5,088 bases of DNA, taken from contig JBLINN010000311.1 of NCBI GenBank assembly GCA_047639325.1, positions 1-5,088 on the forward strand, written 5' to 3'. This document shows, in pieces, positions 1-5,088 of the stretch (positions are counted from its first letter, which is position 1; every line of letters starts with the position of its first letter). The notes under the pieces were generated by a model, which was not told the origin of the DNA, searched no databases, and was given only the letters and a program-made list of their open reading frames with translations. Origin of the DNA: NVQY01 sp047639325. GTDB taxonomy: Bacteria; Pseudomonadota; Alphaproteobacteria; Rhodobacterales; Rhodobacteraceae. The translations under genes were made by a program, and so were the position numbers.

Positions 1-431
1 AAGAGGGTCGCATAACCAAAACGGCCTTGGCCGAGCGTATCAATCTGTCGCCAACGCCCTGCTGGGAGCGGTTGAAGAAACTGGAACGCGCCGGGGTGAT
101 CGAAAGCTATCGCGCTGAGATTTGCCTGAAAAAACTGACCCCGCATATCACCGTTTTTGTCGCCGCCGAAATTGCCGACCATACGGCCGCCGGATTCCGT
201 GCATTTGAGACGGCAGTACAGGGATATGACGAGATCACCGGTTGTTGGGCCTTGGGGGGTGGGTTTGACTATCTGATGCAGGTGATCACCCGCGATATTG
301 AAGCCTATCAGCGCCTGATCGACGACATGCTTGAGGCCCGCATCGGGCTGGCGCGGTATTTTACCTATGTTGTGACCAAGCCGGTCAAGGGCAGTGCGAT
401 GCCACCCTTGGAAATCCTTTTGGGCGAGTAA
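1..431 (+). CDS. Lrp/AsnC-family transcriptional regulator, 5'-truncated by window edge
   Basis: This is a DNA-binding regulator of the feast/famine (Lrp/AsnC) family, probably sensing an amino acid or related metabolite and controlling nearby genes. The frame is open from base 3, giving 142 visible residues before the TAA at 429-431; the family is usually about 150-165 aa, so some 10-20 N-terminal residues are missing. Visible residues 1-33 are the second half of the winged helix-turn-helix, including the family hallmark LSPTPCWERLKKLE (residues 15-28). A linker follows, then the RAM ligand-binding/oligomerisation domain (about 45-125) with GCWALGGGFDYL (80-91). An in-frame TTG at 27 is internal to the HTH and is not the start. 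The WERLK variant of the recognition helix and the C-terminal YFTYVVTKPVK resemble, from memory, the AsnC/DoeX regulators of ectoine catabolism. The aminotransferase gene follows on the same strand after 159 bases, so it is a plausible target. Family call is firm; the ligand is inferred. Confidence 0.93.
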   Translation, partial: EGRITKTALAERINLSPTPCWERLKKLERAGVIESYRAEICLKKLTPHITVFVAAEIADHTAAGFRAFETAVQGYDEITGCWALGGGFDYLMQVITRDIEAYQRLIDDMLEARIGLARYFTYVVTKPVKGSAMPPLEILLGE

Positions 432-544
432 CAACGCAGGCAGGCGTTTCGCCAAAAATCCACGAAATAGCAGAGGAATCATCTGGTGACGGGGCTAATT
501 CTGGTCTCTTCTGCTGATGTAAAAGAGCGAGATTGCGGATGATT

Positions 545-562
545 GCCCGCATCACAGCGGGC
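545..562. repeat. Perfect 6-bp inverted repeat (GCCCGC / GCGGGC)
   Basis: The arms GCCCGC (545-550) and GCGGGC (557-562) are exact reverse complements around a 6-base loop ATCACA. The element ends 28 bases upstream of the aminotransferase ATG and 18 bases before its Shine-Dalgarno site. It could be an operator half-site pair or a small 5'-leader hairpin. There is no following T-run, so a stand-alone terminator is unlikely. In GC-rich DNA a 6-bp palindrome also arises by chance, so function is uncertain. Confidence 0.35.
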
Positions 563-580
563 CACAGCCGGGTATAGAAT

Positions 581-584
581 AGGA
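581..584 (+). promoter_or_regulatory. Ribosome binding site of the aminotransferase gene
   Basis: AGGA lies six bases before the ATG at 591. This decides the start: an in-frame TTG at 543 would add 16 residues, but it lacks a comparable site and the extra residues do not look like the family's N-terminus. Confidence 0.7.
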
Positions 585-590
585 ACCGTT

Positions 591-1961
591 ATGCTGAAGA
601 ACGACCAACTGGATCAGTGGGACCGGGAAAACTTTTTCCACCCGTCAACGCATCTGGCGCAGCACGCGCGCGGCGAAAGCCCCAGCCGGATCGTCAAAAC
701 CGCCGCTGGCTGTCATATTGAGGACCGCGATGGCAATCGGCTGCTGGACGGGTTTGCCGGGCTATATTGCGTGAACGCAGGCTATGGCCGCACGGAAATC
801 ACCGATGCCATTGCGGATCAGGCGCGCGAGCTGGCCTATTACCATTCCTATGCCGGGCATGGGACCGAGGCGTCGATCACCCTGTCGAAAATGATACTGG
901 ACCGCGCCCCATCGAACATGTCCAAGGTCTATTTCGGGCTGGGCGGGTCGGATGCGAATGAAACCAACATCAAATTGATCTGGTATTACAACAACATCCT
1001 GGGACGCCCGGAAAAGAAAAAGATCATCTCGCGCTGGCGCGGCTATCATGGCTCGGGGTTGATGACGGGTTCGTTGACTGGGTTGGAGCTGTTTCACAAA
1101 AAGTTCGATCTGCCGCTGGCACAGGTGATCCATACCGAGGCGCCGTATTACTATCATCGCGCCGATCTGGACCAATCAGAAGAGGCGTTTACTGCGCATT
1201 GCGTGGCCGAACTGGAGGCGCAGATTGAGCGCGAAGGCGCTGATACCATTGCGGCCTTTATCGGCGAGCCTGTGCTGGGCACCGGGGGCATTGTACCGCC
1301 ACCTGCCGGCTATTGGCCTGCCATTCAGGCGGTTCTGAAAAAGCACGACATCCTGCTGATCGCGGATGAGGTTATCACCGGCTTTGGCCGCTTGGGCACG
1401 ATGTTTGGCTGTGACCACTACGGGATCGAGGCTGATATCATCACCATCGCCAAGGGGCTGACATCGGCCTATGCGCCTTTGTCCGGGTCGATCATTTCGG
1501 ACAAGATGTGGAAGGTGCTGGAAGACGGCACCGATGAAAATGGCCCAATCGGCCACGGCTGGACCTATTCGGCGCATCCCATCGGGGCGGCGGCGGGGGT
1601 TGCCAACCTGAAGCTGATTGATGATCTGGGGCTTATTGGCAATGCCGCTAAAACCGGGGCCTATCTGAACAGCGCGATGCGCGACGCCTTGGGCGATCAT
1701 CCGCATGTGGGTGATATTCGCGGCGAGGGGATGTTGTGCGCGGTGGAACTTGTCAAAGACCGCGACAGCCGTACGTTCTTTGACCCGGCAGACAAGATCG
1801 TGCCGCAAGTGGCGGCCGCGTTGTTGGCCGACGGGGTGATCGGGCGGGCGATGCCGCAGGCTGACATTCTGGGCTTTGCGCCGCCGTTCTGTCTGACCCG
1901 GCAAGAGGCGGATGAAATCGTCGGCAAAACCGTCAAGGCGGTGGCGGCTGCGGGTCTCTGA
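591..1961 (+). CDS. Class III PLP-dependent aminotransferase (omega-amino acid/diamine type)
   Basis: This cytoplasmic enzyme of 456 aa moves an amino group between a donor, probably one with a distal amino group, and a 2-oxo acid using pyridoxal phosphate. Class III (fold type I) features are complete. GGSDANE at 118-124 is the phosphate-binding loop. Tyr152-His153-Gly154 is the ring-stacking motif. Glu226 sits in GEPVLGTGG. Asp259 in ADEVITGFGR pairs with the pyridine nitrogen. Lys288 in AKGLTSAYAP is the Schiff-base lysine. Thr325 in GWTYSAHP contacts the phosphate of the neighbouring subunit. Length is normal for the omega-transaminase group (450-470 aa). Substrate cannot be read from sequence. 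The upstream AsnC-type regulator suggests the aminotransferase of ectoine breakdown (DoeD/Atf, acting on diaminobutyrate), as in roseobacters, but putrescine/beta-alanine/taurine-type transaminases share these motifs. The gene is convergent with the sulfinate operon and shares its hairpin terminator. Class is near certain; specificity is weak. Confidence 0.95.
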   Translation: MLKNDQLDQWDRENFFHPSTHLAQHARGESPSRIVKTAAGCHIEDRDGNRLLDGFAGLYCVNAGYGRTEITDAIADQARELAYYHSYAGHGTEASITLSKMILDRAPSNMSKVYFGLGGSDANETNIKLIWYYNNILGRPEKKKIISRWRGYHGSGLMTGSLTGLELFHKKFDLPLAQVIHTEAPYYYHRADLDQSEEAFTAHCVAELEAQIEREGADTIAAFIGEPVLGTGGIVPPPAGYWPAIQAVLKKHDILLIADEVITGFGRLGTMFGCDHYGIEADIITIAKGLTSAYAPLSGSIISDKMWKVLEDGTDENGPIGHGWTYSAHPIGAAAGVANLKLIDDLGLIGNAAKTGAYLNSAMRDALGDHPHVGDIRGEGMLCAVELVKDRDSRTFFDPADKIVPQVAAALLADGVIGRAMPQADILGFAPPFCLTRQEADEIVGKTVKAVAAAGL

Positions 1962-1971
1962 CCCTTAGCAT

Positions 1972-2009
1972 TTCCCCCGGCCTGCTGTTTGCGCAGTAGG
2001 CCGGGGGAA
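1972..2009. terminator. Bidirectional hairpin between convergent genes
   Basis: A 16-bp stem (1972-1987 with 1994-2009) closes a 6-base loop TTTGCG; all pairs are Watson-Crick except one G-T at 1984/1997. It starts 10 bases after the aminotransferase stop and ends 3 bases after the stop of the ThDP enzyme gene, so it can serve both strands. Neither side has a real T-run (TTT on one flank, AAT on the other), so classical intrinsic termination may be weak; it may also protect the 3' ends of the mRNAs. Confidence 0.75.
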
Positions 2010-2012
2010 TAC

Positions 2013-3623
2013 TCAGAACGCGCCGCTATAGCCTTGTTTGTCGATCCGGCAGGCCAGAACGGTAAAGGTATCGCGGGTCCATGCGGCGCTTAACTCGCGC
2101 GCCATCGAGTCGGCGTCGTCAACCGCCACGCCGTGACCGCCATAGGCCCGGGCCACCGCCGGAATGTCGGTGGGGGGGAATAACACGCCATGGGTCGGCA
2201 GCTGCATCGCGGTCTGTTTGCGCTCAATCAGCGTCAGGCCGTCATCCACCGGTACAATGATTACCATCGGGGCCTTGAGGTCTCGCAAAGTGGCCAGATC
2301 ACCAACCATCATGTCAAACCCGGCGTCGCCGACCACTGCCACCACCGGCGTTTCAGGCTGGGCGATGGCGTGACCGATGGCCAGCGGCACCGCCACGCCC
2401 ATCGTGCAAAAGGCGGTGGATTGCAACAGGCTGCGCGGGCGGTCGCATTCCCACATCTGGCTGAGAAGAATGCGATGCGCGCCGCTGTCCACTGTCACCA
2501 CGGCCCCAGACGGCAGGTTTTGCTGTAAGGTTCGGTAAACGGCGTGTGGCCCCCAAGCATCGGGGCCTTTGAACGCGGTTTTCAGTGCGGCGCGGGCGTT
2601 TTGCGGCGCGCCGTCGGGCCAAATGGGGGCAGCAGTTGGGCCAAGGGCGGCGTGCAACTGCGCCACAAGACTGCCAATATCACCAACCACCCGCAGCGTG
2701 CTGGCATGCATGCCATGTTGGGTGTCGGCATGTGACATCTCTATTGCGGTCTCAGCCTGCCAAGGCTGCACCCATCCGGCGCGCATTTCAATTGGGTCAT
2801 ATCCGGCCAGCAGCACACAATCCGACGCTGCCAGCAGTGGCAGAATTTCGGTGTCGGACAAGGGCGACAACCCATGCCCGCCGAGGCACAGCGGGTCTGT
2901 TTCCGGCATCACACCCTTGGCCTTGTAAGTGGTCAGCACCGGGATGTTGCGGGCATGGGAGAGGGCGGTAATTGCCGCCCCACCATCATGCAAAAGTGCG
3001 CCGATCCCGGCCAGTATGATCGGTTTTTGCGCCACGTCCAGCCGGTCGGCTGCGTCTTGCAACAACGGACCTTCTGGCCAGCCGTGCCCCGTGGTGATGC
3101 GGGCGGAAATCGCCACGTCTACCGCAGTCGCGTCGGCGATCCCAACCGGCAGGTCGATATGTACCGGGCCGGGCGGGTCGGCCAGCGCCACCGCCAGGGC
3201 CTTTTGCACCACATGCGCTGCCGTGCCCGGGGCGACGCGAAACCGCGCTTTGGTGATGGGGGCCATCAGCGCCGATTGGTCCATCACTTGATGGGTGAAT
3301 TGCTCGGCCTTGCTGTGATCTATGCAGCCCGACAACACGATCAACGGCACCTGTTCCTGAAAGGCATTGGCGATGGAATTCACTGCATTGGCCAGACCCG
3401 GCCCGATGGTGGTCAGCAATATGCCGGGTGCGCCGGTGGCATGCCAGCTGCCCTCGGCCATGAACCCGGCGGCGTTTTCGTGTTTGCACAGGGTAAAGGC
3501 AATGCCCGCCTGTTGCAGCGCGTCCAGCAGCACCAGAACCTCGCCACCTGGCATGCCAAAGGCGTGTTTACAGCCCGTATCGGCCAGATGCCCGGCGATG
3601 ATCCGGGCGTTTGTTGTGGTCAT
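2013..3623 (-). CDS. Thiamine-diphosphate-dependent enzyme, acetolactate synthase/2-oxo acid decarboxylase-like, substrate unknown
   Basis: A 536-aa ThDP enzyme of the acetolactate synthase/pyruvate decarboxylase superfamily, expected to cleave or join at a 2-oxo acid carbonyl. Three domains are visible. The N-terminal pyrimidine-binding domain spans about 3-165, with PGGE at 25-28 and catalytic Glu49 in KHENAAGFMAEG. A central domain spans about 185-325. The C-terminal diphosphate-binding domain spans about 350-525, with the metal motif beginning GDAGF at 432-436. The second metal ligand, normally Asn 27 residues after the Asp, is Asp460 (VDDG). The start is set by AAAGGA eight bases upstream; an open extension to 3851 overlaps the previous gene and is not family-like. 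It is the last gene of the operon, 25 bases after the desulfinase-like gene. It does not look like sulfoacetaldehyde acetyltransferase (Xsc) or a biosynthetic IlvB, and no small regulatory subunit is adjacent. Its job is unknown; making a sulfinate or its aldehyde from a sulfur-bearing 2-oxo acid is a guess from context. Confidence 0.9.
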   Translation of the reverse strand: MTTTNARIIAGHLADTGCKHAFGMPGGEVLVLLDALQQAGIAFTLCKHENAAGFMAEGSWHATGAPGILLTTIGPGLANAVNSIANAFQEQVPLIVLSGCIDHSKAEQFTHQVMDQSALMAPITKARFRVAPGTAAHVVQKALAVALADPPGPVHIDLPVGIADATAVDVAISARITTGHGWPEGPLLQDAADRLDVAQKPIILAGIGALLHDGGAAITALSHARNIPVLTTYKAKGVMPETDPLCLGGHGLSPLSDTEILPLLAASDCVLLAGYDPIEMRAGWVQPWQAETAIEMSHADTQHGMHASTLRVVGDIGSLVAQLHAALGPTAAPIWPDGAPQNARAALKTAFKGPDAWGPHAVYRTLQQNLPSGAVVTVDSGAHRILLSQMWECDRPRSLLQSTAFCTMGVAVPLAIGHAIAQPETPVVAVVGDAGFDMMVGDLATLRDLKAPMVIIVPVDDGLTLIERKQTAMQLPTHGVLFPPTDIPAVARAYGGHGVAVDDADSMARELSAAWTRDTFTVLACRIDKQGYSGAF

Positions 3624-3631
3624 GGGTCTTG

Positions 3632-3637
3632 TCCTTT
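3632..3637 (-). promoter_or_regulatory. Ribosome binding site of the ThDP enzyme gene
   Basis: On the minus strand AAAGGA lies eight bases before the ATG at 3623, inside the 25-base gap after the desulfinase-like gene. It fixes the start and rules out the longer frame reaching into the upstream gene. Confidence 0.75.
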
Positions 3638-3648
3638 GCCGGGGGTAT

Positions 3649-4851
3649 TTATTCTGCAGCAAGGGTGTTCTTAACAGTATACCCATCGCGCGTCTGCGGT
3701 GTTTTGATCCCCAGGATCGACCCGGCGACCTGCGTGCGCAGTATCTGCGCCGTGCCGCCGCCAATGGTGAACATCCGGGCATCGCGCACCATGCGTTCCA
3801 GCGGATTGTTGCGCGAATATCCGGCAGCCCCATGCAGTTGCAGCGCGTCATTTGTCACCTTTACGGCGGTGTCAGCCGCCATGATCTTGGCCTGGGCGGC
3901 GGCGCGGATATCGGGGAAGCCCTTACCCGCCCCAGCGGCAGCATTCCACAGCAGGGCGCGGCTGGCCTCTAGCGCGATCGACATATCCGCCAGCATCCAT
4001 TGAAGCCCTTGGAATTCGGCCAGAGGGCGACCAAATTGATGCCTGGATTTCAGGTGATCCAGCGCCAGCTCATACGCGCCCTGTGCGATGCCCAGCGCCA
4101 CAGTGCCGGCACCAACACGCTGGCTGTTATAGGCGGTCATCAGCCCAGCAAAGCCGCGCGCCAACCCGTCCGGTGGTACGATGATATCACCCGCAGGAAT
4201 TTCTGCGTCTTGCAGGATGATTTCGGTTTCAGGAATGCCGCGCAACCCCATTGTGGGTTCGCGCGCCCCGATGCTCAGCCCCTTGGTTTCGCCCAATTCG
4301 GCGATGAACCCGGCAATGCCCTGCGATTTGCCGTCTTCCATCACGCGGGCAAAGATCAGGTGCAGGCGCGACACGCCGCCGCCAGTGATCCAGTGCTTTT
4401 TGCCATTCAGCACCCAGCGATCCCCCTTGCGCACCGCAGTGGTTGCCATCCCGGTCGCAGCACTGCCAGCGTCCGGTTCGGTGATACAGATCGCCGGTTT
4501 GTCCCCGGCCAGCACATGCGCGGCGGCGCGCTGTTTCTGCGCCTCGGTCCCATAGGCCATGATGGCTGCGATACCACCTGTATTGCCCTCAACCACGATC
4601 CGCGCGGTCACCGCACAGGCCCGGGCGATCTCTTCCACCACCAGAACCGTGTCGAGATAAGTCAGCCCCAGCCCGCCATAGGCCTTGGGCAGGGTCATAC
4701 CCATAAATCCGGCCTCGACCAGATCGCGCACATTGTCATGCGGGTATTCCTGGGTCTCATCGATGCGGGCCGCACGGTCGCGAAACCGGCTGTCCGCCAG
4801 GGAACGGGCGCGGGCGCGCAGGGCTTTTTGGGTGTCCGTCAACAAAGTCAT
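3649..4851 (-). CDS. acd: 3-sulfinopropionyl-CoA desulfinase-like flavoprotein (acyl-CoA dehydrogenase fold)
   Basis: A 400-aa cytoplasmic FAD enzyme predicted to remove sulfite from a sulfinoacyl-CoA, classically 3-sulfinopropionyl-CoA to propionyl-CoA plus sulfite. The acyl-CoA dehydrogenase fold is evident: helical N-terminal domain (about 5-120), CITEPDAGSAATG (122-134) with WVLNGKKHWITGG (146-158) in the beta domain, and the C-terminal helical domain with HQFGRPLAEFQGLQW (271-285) and LQLHGAAGYSRNNPLERMVRDAR. True dehydrogenases need a Glu/Asp base at one of two sites; here these are Gln244 (YNSQRVGAG) and Gly365 (FTIGGGTAQ). Arg84 is present. In the Advenella mimigardefordensis desulfinase the corresponding residues are Arg84 (essential), Gln246 and Gly366, from established structural work. 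The start is the ATG after GGAGA; a 14-residue upstream extension overlaps the CoA-transferase gene and was not chosen. The neighbouring CoA-transferase would make its substrate. A related sulfinoacyl-CoA substrate remains possible. Confidence 0.88.
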   Translation of the reverse strand: MTLLTDTQKALRARARSLADSRFRDRAARIDETQEYPHDNVRDLVEAGFMGMTLPKAYGGLGLTYLDTVLVVEEIARACAVTARIVVEGNTGGIAAIMAYGTEAQKQRAAAHVLAGDKPAICITEPDAGSAATGMATTAVRKGDRWVLNGKKHWITGGGVSRLHLIFARVMEDGKSQGIAGFIAELGETKGLSIGAREPTMGLRGIPETEIILQDAEIPAGDIIVPPDGLARGFAGLMTAYNSQRVGAGTVALGIAQGAYELALDHLKSRHQFGRPLAEFQGLQWMLADMSIALEASRALLWNAAAGAGKGFPDIRAAAQAKIMAADTAVKVTNDALQLHGAAGYSRNNPLERMVRDARMFTIGGGTAQILRTQVAGSILGIKTPQTRDGYTVKNTLAAE

Positions 4852-4852
4852 G

Positions 4853-5088
4853 TCAGTCAGTCTCCGATGCGGGCCGGGTGGGCAGGTTTGCAACCTCGTC
4901 CAAGATTTCTTGCGTATGCTCGCCGCAGGTTGGCGGCGGGCGGCGGTAGGTTACCGGCGTGGCCGAGAATTTGATCGGGTTGCCGATCAGGTCCACCGTC
5001 CCGGATTGTGCAGATGGGTGGGGCATGGTGATTTTCATCGCACGCGCGGCAACCTGATCGCTGGCGAAAACCTCGGGCAGGGTATGGA
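4853..5088 (-). CDS. Family III (CaiB/BaiF) CoA-transferase, C-terminal part only
   Basis: Only the last 77 residues are in the window; the gene continues beyond the right edge (family length is about 390-410 aa). The visible part reads HTLPEVFASDQVAARAMK, then MPHPSA, GNPIKFSATPV and PPTCGEHTQEIL, the usual C-terminal pattern of family III CoA-transferases. The catalytic Asp and the CoA-binding N-terminal half are off-window, so activity cannot be checked. Family III enzymes pass CoA from a donor such as succinyl-CoA to a carboxylic acid. Because the next gene, one base downstream, encodes a 3-sulfinopropionyl-CoA desulfinase-like protein, the natural reading is a succinyl-CoA:3-sulfinopropionate CoA-transferase (Act, as in Variovorax paradoxus TBEA6). 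Formyl-CoA:oxalate or carnitine-type transferases share this C-terminus, so the family is secure and the substrate is inferred from context. Confidence 0.9.
   Translation of the reverse strand, partial: HTLPEVFASDQVAARAMKITMPHPSAQSGTVDLIGNPIKFSATPVTYRRPPPTCGEHTQEILDEVANLPTRPASETD
4861..4865 (-). promoter_or_regulatory. Ribosome binding site of the desulfinase-like gene
   Basis: GGAGA on the minus strand lies nine bases before the ATG at 4851 and inside the last codons of the CoA-transferase gene. The stop TGA and the ATG are separated by a single base (TGA-C-ATG), which suggests translational coupling and favours this start over an in-frame ATG at 4893. Confidence 0.65.

Larger units (their letters stand above)
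432..590 (+). other. Intergenic leader between regulator and aminotransferase genes
   Basis: These 159 bases separate the regulator's stop from the aminotransferase start. They are AT-richer than the flanking genes. They hold a possible 18-codon reading frame (GTG at 486, TGA at 540-542) preceded by AGAGGA at 472-477, and a perfect short palindrome at 545-562. I could not identify a convincing -35/-10 pair. The aminotransferase may have its own promoter here, perhaps with Lrp-type operator sites, or may be read through from the regulator; no obvious terminator follows the regulator's stop. Confidence 0.5.

Noticed and set aside
531..546. GATTGC direct repeat with 10-base period (531 and 541)
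   Set aside because: Only two 6-base copies; too short to distinguish from chance or to call an operator.
573..580. TATAGAAT as a -10 promoter box
   Set aside because: It would place the transcription start within or next to the ribosome site at 581-584, and there is no -35 element at 16-18 bases upstream.
1176..1904. Open frame on the - strand (242 codons) opposite the aminotransferase gene
   Set aside because: Shadow frame; all class III aminotransferase motifs lie on the + strand here.
591..1961. Calling the aminotransferase taurine:pyruvate aminotransferase (Tpa)
   Set aside because: The N-terminal region does not resemble Tpa as I recall it, and none of the usual tauR, tauABC or xsc neighbours is present in the window.
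2013..3623. Identification of the ThDP gene as sulfoacetaldehyde acetyltransferase (Xsc) because of the sulfur context
   Set aside because: Xsc is longer (about 590 aa) and has a different N-terminal pattern around the catalytic Glu; no phosphate acetyltransferase or taurine genes are nearby.
2874..3674. Open frame on the + strand (266 codons) opposite the ThDP gene
   Set aside because: Low-complexity Cys/His/Gly/Arg-rich translation without motifs; the ThDP gene on the other strand explains this stretch.
3624..3851. In-frame N-terminal extension of the ThDP enzyme (76 more residues)
   Set aside because: It overlaps the coding end of the desulfinase-like gene, is rich in Arg/Cys as expected of an antiframe, and the family N-terminus begins at the ATG at 3623, which has a good ribosome site.
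4852..4893. Longer start for the desulfinase-like gene at 4893
   Set aside because: It would overlap the CoA-transferase gene by about 40 bases; the ATG at 4851 has GGAGA at good spacing, and starting there gives Arg84 the same number as in the characterised enzyme.
4000..4974. Long open frame on the + strand (324 codons) opposite the desulfinase-like gene
   Set aside because: Antisense shadow of a GC-rich gene; His/Arg/Gly/Pro-rich composition, no recognisable domain, and the opposite strand has a clear protein family.

Overview
The window looks like part of an alphaproteobacterial chromosome, most likely of the Rhodobacterales/Roseobacter type. It is GC-rich and tightly packed, with clear Shine-Dalgarno sites, and its encoded proteins resemble those of marine roseobacters. 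The taxonomic call is inference from protein style, not from a marker gene. There are no mobile elements, CRISPR arrays, tRNAs or rRNAs.

Layout: two gene blocks converge on a shared hairpin near position 1990. On the + strand lie the 3' part of an Lrp/AsnC-family regulator (1-431), a 159-base gap, and a complete class III (PLP, fold type I) aminotransferase (591-1961). On the - strand, transcribed from the right edge inward, lie the 3' end of a family III (CaiB/BaiF) CoA-transferase (4853-5088), a complete flavoprotein with the acyl-CoA dehydrogenase fold (3649-4851), and a complete thiamine-diphosphate enzyme of the acetolactate-synthase type (2013-3623). The spacings of 1 and 25 bases indicate one operon.

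The main result concerns the 'acyl-CoA dehydrogenase'. It lacks a catalytic Glu/Asp at both positions used by true dehydrogenases, having Gln244 and Gly365 instead, and it has an arginine at residue 84. This is the residue pattern described for 3-sulfinopropionyl-CoA desulfinase (Acd of Advenella mimigardefordensis: Arg84, Gln246, Gly366). The gene directly upstream is a family III CoA-transferase, the class that activates 3-sulfinopropionate in Variovorax paradoxus (Act). The operon is therefore best read as organosulfur catabolism: sulfinate + CoA donor -> sulfinoacyl-CoA -> acyl-CoA (propionyl-CoA for 3-sulfinopropionate) + sulfite. The third gene, a ThDP enzyme of unknown substrate, is the novel part; it could supply the sulfinate from a 2-oxo acid.

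The regulator and aminotransferase on the other strand recall the AsnC-type regulator (DoeX/AsnC) and aminotransferase (DoeD/Atf) of ectoine-degradation clusters. That link rests on remembered family resemblance and is only moderately supported.
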